The position numbers and the translations under genes are program-made. Under the pieces are notes generated by a model, which made no database searches, was not told where the DNA came from, and saw only the letters and a list, made by a program, of their open reading frames with translations. DNA of 64,000 bases from a bacterium (GTDB lineage Bacteria > Actinomycetota > Acidimicrobiia > Acidimicrobiales > Ilumatobacteraceae): contig JAPOKO010000006.1 of the NCBI GenBank assembly GCA_029977615.1, positions 1 through 64,000 of the forward strand. Direction: 5' to 3'. Shown piece by piece: positions 15,093 through 26,908 of the stretch. Position 1 is the first letter of the stretch, and every line of letters starts with the position of its first letter.

Positions 15093-17144
15093 AAAATCGA
15101 GTTGATGAAGCAGCAAATTCTCTGCCACAACTTCTTGCGGGGTCATGTGTGTAACGCCAACGAGCGGTAAAAACTCATGAGGCTTACCGGCGTGCAACAA
15201 CACAGTGCTGAGCTCTAACGAGTGCGCTGCCAATACATTGTCGTCGGCGAGTCCGTGAATGACAAGCAGTGGGCGAGAGAGGTTATGTGCATCGTGCAAC
15301 AGTGACGAAACGATGTATGGCTGCGAGTCGTGCTTCGGATTACCCAAATATCGCTCGGTGTAGAACGTGTCGTACAACTTCCATTCGGTAACCGGGGCCC
15401 CAGCGATGGCGGCGTGAAAGTGTTGAGGCGCACGAAGTACAGCAAGGGCTGCCAAGTAGCCACCAAAACTCCAGCCTCGAATTGCCACTCGAGATGTATC
15501 TGCGCATGGAGCGATTTCAGGCAAGTGGCTGAGAACTTCAAGTTGATCGCTCAACACCGTTGTTGCAAGGTCGTGATACACCTCGCGCTCCCATTCACTT
15601 CCGCGACCCGGCGTGCCACTTCCATCGGCAATGACTACGCAGAATCCTTGATTGGCAAACCATTGAGCGGCGGTAAACGCCATGCTGCTCGCAACTACTC
15701 GTTGTGCGTGCGGACCGCCGTAAGGGTCGAACAGAACCGGAAGCGCAGAGCCGTCGTGATTTTCTGGTAACACAATTGCTGCACTGATGCTTCGTTTGCC
15801 AACGCTATGAAATGAAACGTTGACGTTGAGTAATGATTGCTCTGCGTTATTTACTAATTCGTGGTGGTTATTCACCAATGTTCGCGAACGTAGGTTTTTC
15901 ATGGTTGCGCTACGAATGACGATGGTTTGGCCGCCAATTGCAACACTGTGAATGCCGTCGTCGTGGGTGAGTTGAACCATTTCATGAGTCGAAACGTTCA
16001 CTCTCCATGCGTGCAAAACATGTGGTTGATCAAGTGGGTTACCGGAAAAGGTCACGTGCTCGGCGTTTGCATTTATGATTCCACGCACCTGGATATGGGG
16101 TGGAGTAATTGCCTTGTTGTTCACCAAAACTGCTCGAGCACCATTACGTTCGCCGCACCACAACAACATGTTTTCGGCAATGAGAGACGGGCCGCCTGCA
16201 ACGAGTTCAACCCATTTGTCGTCGCGTTCCACGTGCAGAGATTCGGTTTCACCAGTGGCAGTGTGCACTTTGCGAATGTCGAGCAACTTTTGGTCGCGCG
16301 ACATTACTGATATGACGAGCCCCGACTTGTTCCACTGCACAGATGTCAGATACTCGAATGTTTCTGCATCCCAGACGATGTCGGTTAAGCGTGCTTCTAG
16401 GTCAATGACATGTAACGACGTACGTGCATTGTTCGTTCCCGCGAATGGGTATCTACGCGTTTGTGGTTCAACAGTTGGTTGCGAAGGGTCGGCAATGGTG
16501 ATGAGTTCAATTGGAGAGTTATCAACACGTTCCACTACAAGTGCATCGCTATTGGGAGACCACCAGTAGCCGCGCTGTCTATTCATTTCCTCTGCGGCAA
16601 CAAACTCGGCAATACCCCAAGAGACATCGCTTGCTGTTTCAGGAGTGAGGCAACGCTCGTTGCCTTGCATATCGCACACAAATAATGCGCTTCCGCGAAT
16701 ATAGGCAACAAGCTTTCCGTCAGGACTGATGCGTGCGTCGTAGATGGTGCCTGGCGCCGGCTTGTTGATTACGACTTCGTGTGCGCTGTGCATGTCGCAT
16801 ACAAATAGACGGCCACTTACGGCAAAGGAAACGTGCAGCACTTCGCTGTCGCAGGAAAATGAAACAATTCCTCCAGCACCCTCTCGTGCACGCTCACGAC
16901 GCGCGCGTTCTTGCACCGATTCATGTTCGGTAATTGCGTTGCTCAGCAGCGCACGAATATCGGCAAGACATGATTCGGTGTTGCGATCCGTATGGCATAT
17001 CCATAACGAATTAACTGTGTCGTTGCCGGCAGATGACCGAAGAAATAACACACGTTTTCCATCAGGGGAAACAACTATGTTCCGTGGTTCGCCAAGAGTG
17101 AGGCGCTGGGTTCGCGCGTACTGTCGTGGGAAGGTGTCGGTCAT
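15066..17144 (-). CDS. S9-family prolyl oligopeptidase / dipeptidyl peptidase IV-like
   Basis: A 692-residue serine peptidase with an N-terminal beta-propeller and a C-terminal alpha/beta-hydrolase domain. Propeller blades show PDGKRVLFLRS and ISPDGKLVAYIRG. The triad is readable: Ser559 in GWSFGG, Asp634 in GLADDNV and His666 in VTHMT. The WGIAEFVAAEEMNR stretch carries the paired Glu residues that bind the substrate amino terminus in DPP IV. No signal peptide is seen, so it is probably cytoplasmic. It overlaps the upstream thiolase-like gene by four bases, and the two form an operon inverted against the backbone. Confidence 0.88.
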   Translation of the reverse strand: MTDTFPRQYARTQRLTLGEPRNIVVSPDGKRVLFLRSSAGNDTVNSLWICHTDRNTESCLADIRALLSNAITEHESVQERARRERAREGAGGIVSFSCDSEVLHVSFAVSGRLFVCDMHSAHEVVINKPAPGTIYDARISPDGKLVAYIRGSALFVCDMQGNERCLTPETASDVSWGIAEFVAAEEMNRQRGYWWSPNSDALVVERVDNSPIELITIADPSQPTVEPQTRRYPFAGTNNARTSLHVIDLEARLTDIVWDAETFEYLTSVQWNKSGLVISVMSRDQKLLDIRKVHTATGETESLHVERDDKWVELVAGGPSLIAENMLLWCGERNGARAVLVNNKAITPPHIQVRGIINANAEHVTFSGNPLDQPHVLHAWRVNVSTHEMVQLTHDDGIHSVAIGGQTIVIRSATMKNLRSRTLVNNHHELVNNAEQSLLNVNVSFHSVGKRSISAAIVLPENHDGSALPVLFDPYGGPHAQRVVASSMAFTAAQWFANQGFCVVIADGSGTPGRGSEWEREVYHDLATTVLSDQLEVLSHLPEIAPCADTSRVAIRGWSFGGYLAALAVLRAPQHFHAAIAGAPVTEWKLYDTFYTERYLGNPKHDSQPYIVSSLLHDAHNLSRPLLVIHGLADDNVLAAHSLELSTVLLHAGKPHEFLPLVGVTHMTPQEVVAENLLLHQLDFLRRSLSLR

Positions 17145-18634
17145 GCGAGAAGTGTTCCCGAATCGTCAAGTCGAACAGGAACGCCAACCCATTCGCGTTC
17201 GCACATTTCGATAGCTAATTGGGGGTCATTTGATGTTGCCCAGGCGCGGCGCGAATCGGGAAGGATTACCGAAGCACAAATGGTTTCGGGGTTTCCGTCG
17301 CGCCCGTGCATCACGCTGTATGACTCGAGTTTCGCTGGTCCAACTGCTTCGGCAGTGGTTGCAACTTGGCGTTTTGGCAATGCATCAACTTGGTTCTGCG
17401 GTGACGAATGTGCAAATCCATTTTGTGGAGGTGTCGCTGCATATGCGCCAAATGAATGCTTGGTTGCGTATCCACCATTTGCCCACACGAAACCGTGAGC
17501 ATCTGGCTGTTCGCGAACCTTGTGCATCGTCGTGGCAATGGCGTGCATGACGTAGTTGTTAAACGGTCCACCAGCAAACGAGAGTCCACCAGTTTGAGTG
17601 AGTTGTTGATTCAGACTCAGTCCAAGCGACTTGGCGCCAAGCTGCACTGCAGAAGGGAAGCACGAGTACAAGTCAATGAAGTCGTATTCGCTCGTTGGCT
17701 TGCCTGTGAGTTTGTGTAGTTGTTCGCCACCAAAACGAATGGCAGGCGTATCGGTAAACGTCCAGCGATGTGAGATGAAGTTGTGTTCGTGGCAGTCGGT
17801 GCCAGCTTGCGGAAACACCCATTTGTCGCGCGAAATGCCTAAAGCAGTTGCGCGTTCTACCGAACACAACACCAGCGCTGCCGACATGTCGACATCGTTA
17901 TTGGAGTTCATCAGTTTTGTGTACGGGTATCCAACTATTCGGTTGGTTGGGGAAGCAGTGCGAATCTGTTCTGGTGTGTATGACCTGCGCAACCATGCAT
18001 GCGGGTTGTCCTCAGCAATTTTGCTGAATCTCGACCAAAGTTCGCTGATCAATTGTTGATGCTCGCTTACTGAACGTTGAGCCGCGGCACGAAGCGCAGT
18101 TTCAAACATCGGATAGATCTGGATTGGAAGTGCAATCTTGAGCGCAAGTTCAACTTCATGGTTCATGACCAGTTCTTCAGCAACAACAGTTGGAACTTCG
18201 TCGGCCGAAGACTCTGGAGATGCGTTCATCCACCTGGGTTGAACTTCTGATTGTTTGGCGCGACGACGAGATCGTGACGCTTCGCCACCCGTGAGCACGA
18301 CCATGTCAATCTCGCCACGTGATATTGCCAATGAGGAATAGTTCACAAGAGATTGCGGAAGGTTTCCACCGTGTGGAGTGAGGCCGGTAACGCGAACATC
18401 GAGTCCAAGTTCACGGGCAACGCTGCGTGCGGGGTTTGGCTCGCGAGTAGAGAGCGAACGCAATACGTGCAGTGCGTCGATCGTGCCGAGTGCGGTTACG
18501 CCAGCGTCGTGAATGGCCGCGCTTACCGCCTGTGCCATGAGCTGGGTGGGGCTCAATACTTTTGACAGATCGTCTACATGTTGCGAGATTTGGGCTTGCC
18601 CAACAAGAACGGGGGTATGTGGGTCGAGCGTCAC
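17141..18634 (-). CDS. Thiolase-like protein (acetyl-CoA acetyltransferase family) without the usual catalytic Cys
   Basis: A 497-residue thiolase-fold protein. The start TPVLVGQAQIS, the ATLGT-like ALGTIDALHV, GGNLPQSLVNYSSLAI, VVLTGGEASRSRR and NGGYATKHSFGAY define a family often annotated as acetyl-CoA acetyltransferase in actinobacteria. Where classical thiolases have the nucleophilic Cys, this protein reads NLPQSL, and the C-terminal CxG is also absent. The reaction is therefore uncertain. Start GTG 18634 is chosen because TAGAGT ends seven bases upstream; an in-frame extension of 62 codons would run into rpiB. Confidence 0.85.
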   Translation of the reverse strand: MTLDPHTPVLVGQAQISQHVDDLSKVLSPTQLMAQAVSAAIHDAGVTALGTIDALHVLRSLSTREPNPARSVARELGLDVRVTGLTPHGGNLPQSLVNYSSLAISRGEIDMVVLTGGEASRSRRRAKQSEVQPRWMNASPESSADEVPTVVAEELVMNHEVELALKIALPIQIYPMFETALRAAAQRSVSEHQQLISELWSRFSKIAEDNPHAWLRRSYTPEQIRTASPTNRIVGYPYTKLMNSNNDVDMSAALVLCSVERATALGISRDKWVFPQAGTDCHEHNFISHRWTFTDTPAIRFGGEQLHKLTGKPTSEYDFIDLYSCFPSAVQLGAKSLGLSLNQQLTQTGGLSFAGGPFNNYVMHAIATTMHKVREQPDAHGFVWANGGYATKHSFGAYAATPPQNGFAHSSPQNQVDALPKRQVATTAEAVGPAKLESYSVMHGRDGNPETICASVILPDSRRAWATSNDPQLAIEMCEREWVGVPVRLDDSGTLLA

Positions 18635-18641
18635 TTCACAA

Positions 18642-18647
18642 ACTCTA
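18642..18647 (-). promoter_or_regulatory. -10 element of the thiolase-S9 operon, leaderless type
   Basis: On the minus strand TAGAGT is followed by seven bases and then GTG. It would serve the two-gene inverted unit. Confidence 0.6.
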
Positions 18648-18716
18648 CTTTTCAATGATTGCAAGCGATCTATTGGGTAAAGCCCTCGTGACCTATGCTC
18701 GCATGCGGTATCTCTG

Positions 18717-19190
18717 ATGAATTCTTCCCCTTTACCTCGCATCATTGCCATCGGATCCGACCACGCTGGATTCGAACTCAAGCAGCATCTTGTGAGTGTG
18801 TTGTCTAAGGCTGGGCACACCGTTATAGATCACGGTACGAACTCCATCGAAAGCGTTGACTCCCCGCCGTTTTGTGCAGCAGTTGCGCGCGATGTGCGCG
18901 ATGGCAAAGCAGAAATCGGCATTGTTATGGGTGGTAGTGGCCAAGGCGAGCAGATTGCAGCAAACAAAGTGCATGGCGTTCGTGCTGCATTGTGCAACGA
19001 CTTGTACCTGGCAGAAATGGCACGCTCACACAATGATGCAAACGTATTGAGCATGGGTGGACGAGTAGTGAATTTTGATTTAGCAGAACAGATTGTTGAA
19101 AAGTTTTTGACAACACCTTTTGAAGGTGGTCGTCATGAGCGCAGAGTTGCGCAACTAGCAGAAATTGAACAACAAGAAGGAGGGCGCTAA
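18717..19190 (+). CDS. rpiB: Ribose-5-phosphate isomerase B
   Basis: RpiB/LacA-type sugar isomerase (157 aa) of the pentose phosphate pathway. It shows [16 protein letters not shown] at the start, the active-site Cys in [23 protein letters not shown] and VRAALCND. The stop overlaps the glyA start (TAATG). It begins the rpiB-glyA-wecA-atp run and diverges from the thiolase-like gene. No clear leaderless -10 is visible before its ATG. Confidence 0.95.
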   Translation: MNSSPLPRIIAIGSDHAGFELKQHLVSVLSKAGHTVIDHGTNSIESVDSPPFCAAVARDVRDGKAEIGIVMGGSGQGEQIAANKVHGVRAALCNDLYLAEMARSHNDANVLSMGGRVVNFDLAEQIVEKFLTTPFEGGRHERRVAQLAEIEQQEGGR

Positions 19191-20446
19191 TGCCTTGGCC
19201 GTCGGAGACTCAGAGAGACACAGAAGTTTTTGGATTAATTGATAAAGAGCGTGAGCGTCAATGCACTGGACTGCAACTCATTGCAAGCGAGAACTTCACG
19301 TCACCAGATGTGATGGAAGCAACTGGTTCGGTTCTCACGAACAAATACGCAGAGGGCTACCCAGGCAAGCGCTACTACGGAGGCAACGCTGTTGTTGACG
19401 ATATTGAAGCGATTGCAATTGACCGTGTGAAGAAATTGTTTGGAGCAGATCACGCCAACGTGCAGCCGCACTCGGGTGCAAGCGCAAACATGGCGGTGTA
19501 TCTCGGACTCATCAAACCAGGTGACACCGTTCTCGGACTTAGCCTCGACCACGGCGGTCACCTCACACATGGTTCGCCAGTAAATGCCTCAGGAATTCTG
19601 TACAACTTCCAATCGTTTCGTGTTGGAGCAACTGACGAGCGTTTGGACTTTGATCAAATTCGTGAGCTTGCAATTAAGCACAAACCGAAAATGATTGTTG
19701 CCGGAACTACTTCGTATCCGCGCAGACTTGAACCACAGCCATTCCGTGCAATTGCCGATGAAGTTGGCGCGCTCATGATGTTCGACATTGCTCACATTGC
19801 TGGCCTTGTTGCAGGTGGAGCTCATCCGAACCCAGTTCCATACGCCGACGTTGTTACGTTCACCACGCACAAAACGCTGCGCGGTCCACGCGGTGGTTGC
19901 ATTTTGACCACTGCTGCTCATGCTGCAGCAATTGACAAAGCGGTGTTCCCAGGAAGCCAAGGTGGACCACTTGAGCATGCAGTTGCTGCAAAGGCAGTTG
20001 CCTTTCATGAAGCGATGCAACCAAGTTTCAAGGACTATGCGCAGCAAATTGTGAAGAATGCTTCGGCACTTGCAGAGGCCATGTCAAGACAGGGTTTTCG
20101 ACTGGTTTCTGGTGGAACTGACACACACATGATGGTGGTGGACTTGCAGCCATTCGATGCCGAATTAACAGGTAAAGAATCGCAACTCATCCTCGATGAA
20201 GCTGGAATTACGTTGAATAAGAACAACATTCCGAACGATCCGCGCAGTCCATTCGTCACCAGTGGCGTACGAATTGGAACTCCTTCAGTAACAACACAGG
20301 GAATGAAAGAGCCAGAGATGGCATTGATTGCCGAATACATCGCAACAACGTTGCGCAACCGCGCCAACCCAGCTGCTGTCGCAGAAGTTCGCGCCAAAGT
20401 TGCTGCGCTGTGCGCCAAGTTCCCTGTGTACACGAAGCGTGCGTGA
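19190..20446 (+). CDS. glyA: Serine hydroxymethyltransferase
   Basis: PLP enzyme (418 aa) that interconverts serine and glycine and supplies one-carbon units. It shows [23 protein letters not shown], and the PLP lysine in [14 protein letters not shown]. The ATG overlaps the rpiB stop by one base. The downstream gene overlaps it by four. Confidence 0.97.
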   Translation: MPWPSETQRDTEVFGLIDKERERQCTGLQLIASENFTSPDVMEATGSVLTNKYAEGYPGKRYYGGNAVVDDIEAIAIDRVKKLFGADHANVQPHSGASANMAVYLGLIKPGDTVLGLSLDHGGHLTHGSPVNASGILYNFQSFRVGATDERLDFDQIRELAIKHKPKMIVAGTTSYPRRLEPQPFRAIADEVGALMMFDIAHIAGLVAGGAHPNPVPYADVVTFTTHKTLRGPRGGCILTTAAHAAAIDKAVFPGSQGGPLEHAVAAKAVAFHEAMQPSFKDYAQQIVKNASALAEAMSRQGFRLVSGGTDTHMMVVDLQPFDAELTGKESQLILDEAGITLNKNNIPNDPRSPFVTSGVRIGTPSVTTQGMKEPEMALIAEYIATTLRNRANPAAVAEVRAKVAALCAKFPVYTKRA

Positions 20447-21561
20447 TTGATCTCACTGGTTATCTGATCGTCGGCCTATGTGCCGCGGTGGTAACAGCAA
20501 TTCTCACGCCGCTCGTTGAGCGCTATGCGCGTAAGCGTCGATGGGTGGCTGAACCAGATGAAAGGCGAGCGCATCCCGTTGCAACTCCGAACGTTGGAGG
20601 TTTGGCATTTATGGGCGGACTTGTTGCCGCACTCATACTTGCGTGGCGAATGGATCGTTTCTCGCCAGTCATTTCCGGCAACTCTGAATTGATTGGTGTC
20701 GTGCTCGCAGCAGGATTAATCACCGCTCTTGGTTTTGCAGATGATATTCGTGATCTGTCGGCACCAATGAAGGTGACCGGAGTAGTGGTTGTTGCGTTGG
20801 TGTTGGTGTGGTTTGGCGTAACCATGTTTTATTTCCGAGTGCCATTCCTCGACGTGTTTGTATTGTCCAACGATTGGATTCCACTCTTCACGGTGTTGTG
20901 GTTGTTAGGAATGACACAAGCGATCAACCTGATTGACGGACTAGATGGACTGGCAACAGGAATTGTGGCGATTGCTGCAGCAACATTTTTTGTCTACAGC
21001 AAGCATCTTGCAGATCAAGGTTTGCTTGCACAGCCAAACATCGGTCCGCTCATTGCCATCATCACGCTTGGAATTTGTTTGGGCTTCTTGCCGTACAACT
21101 TCAACCCTGCGCGAATCTTCATGGGCGACGTTGGCGCGTTGATGCTTGGTTTGTTGATGGCCGTATCCACGAGTGTTGTTGGTGGTCGTGCAGACCCTCA
21201 GCTGCAAGGTGTGAGCGGGCAAACATATTTCTTTATTGCGCCACTGTTCATTCCATTGCTCATTCTTGGTGTGCCGTTCTTCGACGTGTTGTTTGCCATT
21301 TTGCGACGCACGGTGAGCAGGCAAGGATTTGCCACTGCCGACCGCGGACACCTGCACCACCGGCTCATTGCCTTGGGTCATGGACCGCGCCGAGCAGTGG
21401 TGATTTTGTGGGCATGGACGGCCTTGCTTTCCACCATCGCCTTATACCCAGCACTGATTTCCAGCAAGCCCAATTTCTGGCCACTCATTATTGCGGCCGT
21501 GCTGTTAGCGGGATTTACGGTGGTGCACCCCCGTTGGCGACCCCATACAGAGACCAGATAA
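20443..21561 (+). CDS. wecA: Undecaprenyl-phosphate sugar-1-phosphate transferase (WecA/TagO family)
   Basis: Polytopic membrane enzyme (372 aa, about ten hydrophobic segments) that transfers a HexNAc-1-phosphate from UDP-sugar to undecaprenyl phosphate. Conserved sites are [18 protein letters not shown] with its catalytic Asp residues, GDVGALMLG and the His motif GHLHHRL. The GTG at 20443 overlaps the glyA stop (GTGA). This gene precedes atp genes in many actinobacteria, where it starts arabinogalactan or other cell-wall glycan synthesis. Confidence 0.92.
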   Translation: MIDLTGYLIVGLCAAVVTAILTPLVERYARKRRWVAEPDERRAHPVATPNVGGLAFMGGLVAALILAWRMDRFSPVISGNSELIGVVLAAGLITALGFADDIRDLSAPMKVTGVVVVALVLVWFGVTMFYFRVPFLDVFVLSNDWIPLFTVLWLLGMTQAINLIDGLDGLATGIVAIAAATFFVYSKHLADQGLLAQPNIGPLIAIITLGICLGFLPYNFNPARIFMGDVGALMLGLLMAVSTSVVGGRADPQLQGVSGQTYFFIAPLFIPLLILGVPFFDVLFAILRRTVSRQGFATADRGHLHHRLIALGHGPRRAVVILWAWTALLSTIALYPALISSKPNFWPLIIAAVLLAGFTVVHPRWRPHTETR

Positions 21562-21656
21562 AGCACAAGCGCACGACTGGTTTGGTGGGTTTGGCGGCGT
21601 CCAACTAGTTTGTACTTAGTTTCACAAGCGGTTCGAGCCTGAGGGGCATTTTCTCG

Positions 21657-21956
21657 TTGAAGTTCTCTCCTAAGAAATTGGTGTCTAAGAAGGCATTGGA
21701 ATCTGGCATGACTGACACACTCGGTCGAGGCCCAGAGATGGCGCTGAGCGTGCTCGTGTTTACCGTTATTGGCCTTGTCATCGACTCACAGCTAGGAACG
21801 CTCCCGATCGTAACTATTGCATTAGTGGTGTTTTCTGTTGTTGGCAACTTCATTCGCATGTTTTACACATATGACGGACGCATGAAAACGCTTGAAGAAC
21901 AGCGTGCGAGTGCATCGATGGCGCACCAACGCGACAGGAGCCTCAGTGAAAACTGA
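21657..21956 (+). CDS. AtpZ/AtpI-like small membrane protein of the ATP synthase operon
   Basis: A 99-residue protein with two hydrophobic helices (MALSVLVFTVIGLVID and IVTIALVVFSVVGNFI) and a polar tail, as in AtpZ/AtpI-type proteins encoded ahead of atpB. These help c-ring assembly or ion supply. The start is uncertain. TTG 21657 has GAGGGG ten bases upstream; GTG 21681 and ATG 21708 are in the same frame and would also leave both helices. It overlaps the next gene by 11 bases. Confidence 0.72.
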   Translation: MKFSPKKLVSKKALESGMTDTLGRGPEMALSVLVFTVIGLVIDSQLGTLPIVTIALVVFSVVGNFIRMFYTYDGRMKTLEEQRASASMAHQRDRSLSEN

Positions 21957-22434
21957 CGATCCTCAATACGTGTCGATTCTTTCAATGAATGACCAGGGCC
22001 CAGCGCCAGAGGCCGCCATCGTGCGCGACATTATTAAGCACGGTTCAATTGTCGCGCCAATACTCATTGGCGCCAGCGCAGTGTTTTGGGGAGTGAATGG
22101 TGCTTGGTCAAGTGCCTACGGGGTTGCTCTTGTGCTGGGAAATTTTGCGTTTGCAGCTTGGATGGTGTCGTACACTGCCCGTATTTCATACGCCCTCATG
22201 ATGGGCGCAACTCTGTTTGGTTACATTTTTCGCCTTGCGGTAATCGCCGCAGCCGTATTTTTTGTTCGCAACCAGTCGTGGGTTGAACTCGTGCCATTGT
22301 GCATGACTATTGTCATTACGCACGTTGGGTTGCTCTTCTGGGAAATGCGTTATATTTCTTTGTCGCTTGCTTTCCCCGGACTCAAGCCAAAACATGTAGC
22401 AAGCCCCACCGTTCAAGATTCAACAAGTAACTAG
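21946..22434 (+). CDS. atpI: ATP synthase protein I-like membrane protein
   Basis: A 162-residue protein with four hydrophobic segments, between the AtpZ-like gene and atpB, where UncI/AtpI is usually found. The start GTG 21946 has a good ribosome site (GGAG, five bases away) and lies inside the end of the previous gene. I infer a role as an assembly factor of the c-ring. Sequence similarity alone is weak, and a different small membrane family is possible. Confidence 0.72.
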   Translation: MKTDDPQYVSILSMNDQGPAPEAAIVRDIIKHGSIVAPILIGASAVFWGVNGAWSSAYGVALVLGNFAFAAWMVSYTARISYALMMGATLFGYIFRLAVIAAAVFFVRNQSWVELVPLCMTIVITHVGLLFWEMRYISLSLAFPGLKPKHVASPTVQDSTSN

Positions 22435-22453
22435 TCGATAAAGCAGGATCACA

Positions 22454-23260
22454 GTGTTCTCAAACCAAATTGCAGTAATTCTTGGTGAAGGCTCGGGGCG
22501 CGGTTTTAGCTTCCCTCCGATCAACACCATTCTTCGTTGGAAAGATGTTGTTCCAGGCATAAACAAAGTTGTCATTATCGCAATCTTGTCCGCGGTTATT
22601 GGAACAGTTTTGTTTCTTGTTGCTTCATTAAAGGATGCGCGAAAGGCGCCAAAGGGCAGCCGCAACTTGGCGGAGATCATCGTTGAGTTCATCGAGAAGA
22701 ACATCATCATGGAAACCATGGGTAAGTCCGGCATGGGTTGGACGCCGTTCTTGCTCACCATGTTTGTGTTTATTTACTTGTGCAACTTGCCAGGAATTAT
22801 TCCGTTCATTCAAATGCCAGCAACTGCTCGCATGGGTATTCCTGCATTTATGGCGCTACTCGTGTGGGTGGTGTTCAACGCAACCGGTATTAAGCACCAA
22901 GGTTTGTTCGGTTATTTCAAGAATGTGTTGTTCCCGCCAGGAGTTCCAAAAGCGCTCTACATCTTGGTGACACCAATTGAACTCATCTCAACTCTTGTTG
23001 TTCGTCCGTTCTCGTTGGCAGTTCGACTTTTCGCCAACATGCTTGCTGGTCACCTTTTATTGGTCATTTTCGCTTTACTCACACAGGCACTAATTCAGGC
23101 ACAGACTCAAAAATTCTTCCTCGTGCCAATTGGTATTTTGCCATTCGCCCTGCTCATCTTCTTGACGGGCTTTGAGATCTTGGTTGCATTCCTTCAGGCG
23201 TACATTTTCACGGTGCTTACCGCGGTGTACATCGGTGGGGCAACGCACCCAGAGCATTAA
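22454..23260 (+). CDS. atpB: ATP synthase Fo subunit a
   Basis: Proton-channel subunit (268 aa) with multiple membrane helices. The essential Arg is in the PFSLAVRLFANMLAGH block. The C-terminal helix QAYIFTVLTAVYIGGA is typical. GTG start at 22454 with AGGA eight bases upstream. Confidence 0.96.
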   Translation: MFSNQIAVILGEGSGRGFSFPPINTILRWKDVVPGINKVVIIAILSAVIGTVLFLVASLKDARKAPKGSRNLAEIIVEFIEKNIIMETMGKSGMGWTPFLLTMFVFIYLCNLPGIIPFIQMPATARMGIPAFMALLVWVVFNATGIKHQGLFGYFKNVLFPPGVPKALYILVTPIELISTLVVRPFSLAVRLFANMLAGHLLLVIFALLTQALIQAQTQKFFLVPIGILPFALLIFLTGFEILVAFLQAYIFTVLTAVYIGGATHPEH

Positions 23261-23321
23261 TTCAGATAGATCGAATACCGACAGATACCCACTAAAAACT
23301 AAACAACTAAACAGGAGATAA

Positions 23322-23615
<294 letters not shown>

Positions 23616-23619
23616 TCCA

Positions 23620-24216
23620 ATGCGAGTTCACGTAACGACACTGCAAGGTGGCCTGGTTCAGGTACGCATTGCTTCTGATACCGCTGAAGGCGGAACAGAA
23701 GCGACTGCTGCTGAAACCACGGGTCCGAACCCGATTGCACCAGAGGGCAAAGAGCTCATCTGGGGTGCTGGTTCGTTCCTCGTGTTCCTGGTCATTATGC
23801 GCGTGTTCTTGTTCCCTCGAATCAAAAAGGGAATGGACGCTCGTTACAACGGCATTCGCGAAGACTTTGAGTCGGCCGACTCAACTCGATCGGCCGCAAA
23901 GTCGGACGTGTCGAAGTACGAGGCTGAAATTGCATCGGTGCGAGCCGAAGCAGCAGCACGCGTCGACAAGGCACGCCAAACATTGGATCAAGAACGCGGC
24001 AGCAAGATCGCAGAAGCCAACGCACGCATCGCTACCAAGCGCGCAGCAGCAGAAGCAGAACTTGAAGCAGCACGCAACGCAGTACGCGACCAGGTGGTCG
24101 CAGCCGTTGCATCGGTTACTGAACACACCACGCAGCTTGCAGTGGGCAAGTCTCCTGACGCGAGTGTGGTTCAGAAAGCCGTGCAACAAGTTATGCAGAC
24201 TGGAGCACGTTCATGA
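23620..24216 (+). CDS. atpF: ATP synthase Fo subunit b (first copy)
   Basis: Peripheral-stalk subunit (198 aa). A polar N-terminal tail of about 45 residues is followed by one membrane helix (LIWGAGSFLVFLVIMRVFLF). A long Ala/Glu/Arg coiled coil then runs to the end. It lies four bases after atpE, and its stop overlaps the start of a second b-type gene. Confidence 0.92.
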   Translation: MRVHVTTLQGGLVQVRIASDTAEGGTEATAAETTGPNPIAPEGKELIWGAGSFLVFLVIMRVFLFPRIKKGMDARYNGIREDFESADSTRSAAKSDVSKYEAEIASVRAEAAARVDKARQTLDQERGSKIAEANARIATKRAAAEAELEAARNAVRDQVVAAVASVTEHTTQLAVGKSPDASVVQKAVQQVMQTGARS

Positions 24217-24758
24217 TTGCGCACGTCATTTCATTGTTGGCGAGCGAAGACCCAACTCAGACACATAGCTGGATATTGCCAGAAACCGCCGAAATCATTT
24301 ACGGCGGATTGGCATCAGTGATTGTTGTGGGTGCGTTGGTGAAATTTGCTGGACCAATGATCAAAAAGAGCTTTTCGGCACGTACTGAGAAAATTCAAAA
24401 AGAGCTAGATGATGCAGCAGCCGCGAAGGTTACTGCAGAAGGCGATGCTCAGAATATTCGCAAGGCACTTGGCGACGTTGCTGGAGAGCGCGCACGAATT
24501 TTGGCAGAAGCAGACGCACAAGCATCTGCGGTTTTGGCCGAAGGACGCACGCGCATCACAGCAGAAATTGCTGAACTCGAAGCCAAAGCAGAAGCGGAAA
24601 TTTCTGCTGCACGTGGACGCGGATCAGATGAACTGCGCAATGAAATTTTGGTTCTTGCATCGCGTGCAACGCCGATTGTGGTTGCCGCAACTATGAACGA
24701 ACAGATCCACAAAGATCTCGTAGAAAACTTCATTTCGAAGGTTGGAGCAGGGCGATGA
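24213..24758 (+). CDS. ATP synthase Fo subunit b (second copy, b' type)
   Basis: A second b-type protein (181 aa). A membrane helix lies near residues 28-47 (YGGLASVIVVGALVKFAG), followed by a coiled coil rich in Ala, Glu and Lys. It overlaps atpF by four bases and atpH by four. Two different b subunits side by side suggest a b/b' heterodimeric stalk, as in cyanobacteria and chloroplasts. Mycobacteria instead pair b with a b-delta fusion; here delta is separate. Confidence 0.88.
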   Translation: MIAHVISLLASEDPTQTHSWILPETAEIIYGGLASVIVVGALVKFAGPMIKKSFSARTEKIQKELDDAAAAKVTAEGDAQNIRKALGDVAGERARILAEADAQASAVLAEGRTRITAEIAELEAKAEAEISAARGRGSDELRNEILVLASRATPIVVAATMNEQIHKDLVENFISKVGAGR

Positions 24759-25282
24759 GTAACGCAAAAGTAAAGGCATATGCACAGGCATTGTTTGCCA
24801 TTGCTCAGGCCGAAGGTGCCGCCGATGCGATTAGTAATGAGCTCTATGCAGTTGCACGCGCATACGAGTCAAGTGATGAATTGCGCAACGTTTTAGGTGA
24901 TGCAACCATTCCGTCCGAGCGACGTTTGCAGGTAGTTGAGCAGTTGATCGGCTCACGCGCAAACCGCGCAACAGTGCAAATCGTGTCAATGATTGTTGCA
25001 AGTGGCCAGGTTCGTGAACTTCCTGCAATATTCAATGAAGTTATTGAACTTGCATCTGCTGGCAATAACGAAGACCTCGCTGAAGTACGGAGTGCAGTTG
25101 CTCTTACAGAGGATCAGCAAACTCGTTTGGCTGCAGCGCTGAGCAAAGTAAATGGCAAAACCGTGAACCTGAAAGTTGTCGTAGATGCAAGTGTCATCGG
25201 TGGACTTGTTGCCACAATCGGCGACAAAGTGATTGACGACACCGTTCGCACCCGCCTCGACAATTTGAAGACCCGAATCTGA
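24755..25282 (+). CDS. atpH: ATP synthase F1 subunit delta
   Basis: OSCP/delta subunit (175 aa) that links the peripheral stalk to F1. The N-terminal AKVKAYAQALFAIAQ and the C-terminal IGGLVATIGDKVIDDTVRTRLDNL are family hallmarks. The ATG overlaps the second b gene. Confidence 0.95.
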   Translation: MSNAKVKAYAQALFAIAQAEGAADAISNELYAVARAYESSDELRNVLGDATIPSERRLQVVEQLIGSRANRATVQIVSMIVASGQVRELPAIFNEVIELASAGNNEDLAEVRSAVALTEDQQTRLAAALSKVNGKTVNLKVVVDASVIGGLVATIGDKVIDDTVRTRLDNLKTRI

Positions 25283-25305
25283 TTTCGTTCTGAAAGGACA
25301 AAGAC

Positions 25306-26904
<1,599 letters not shown>

Positions 26905-26908
26905 TTAG

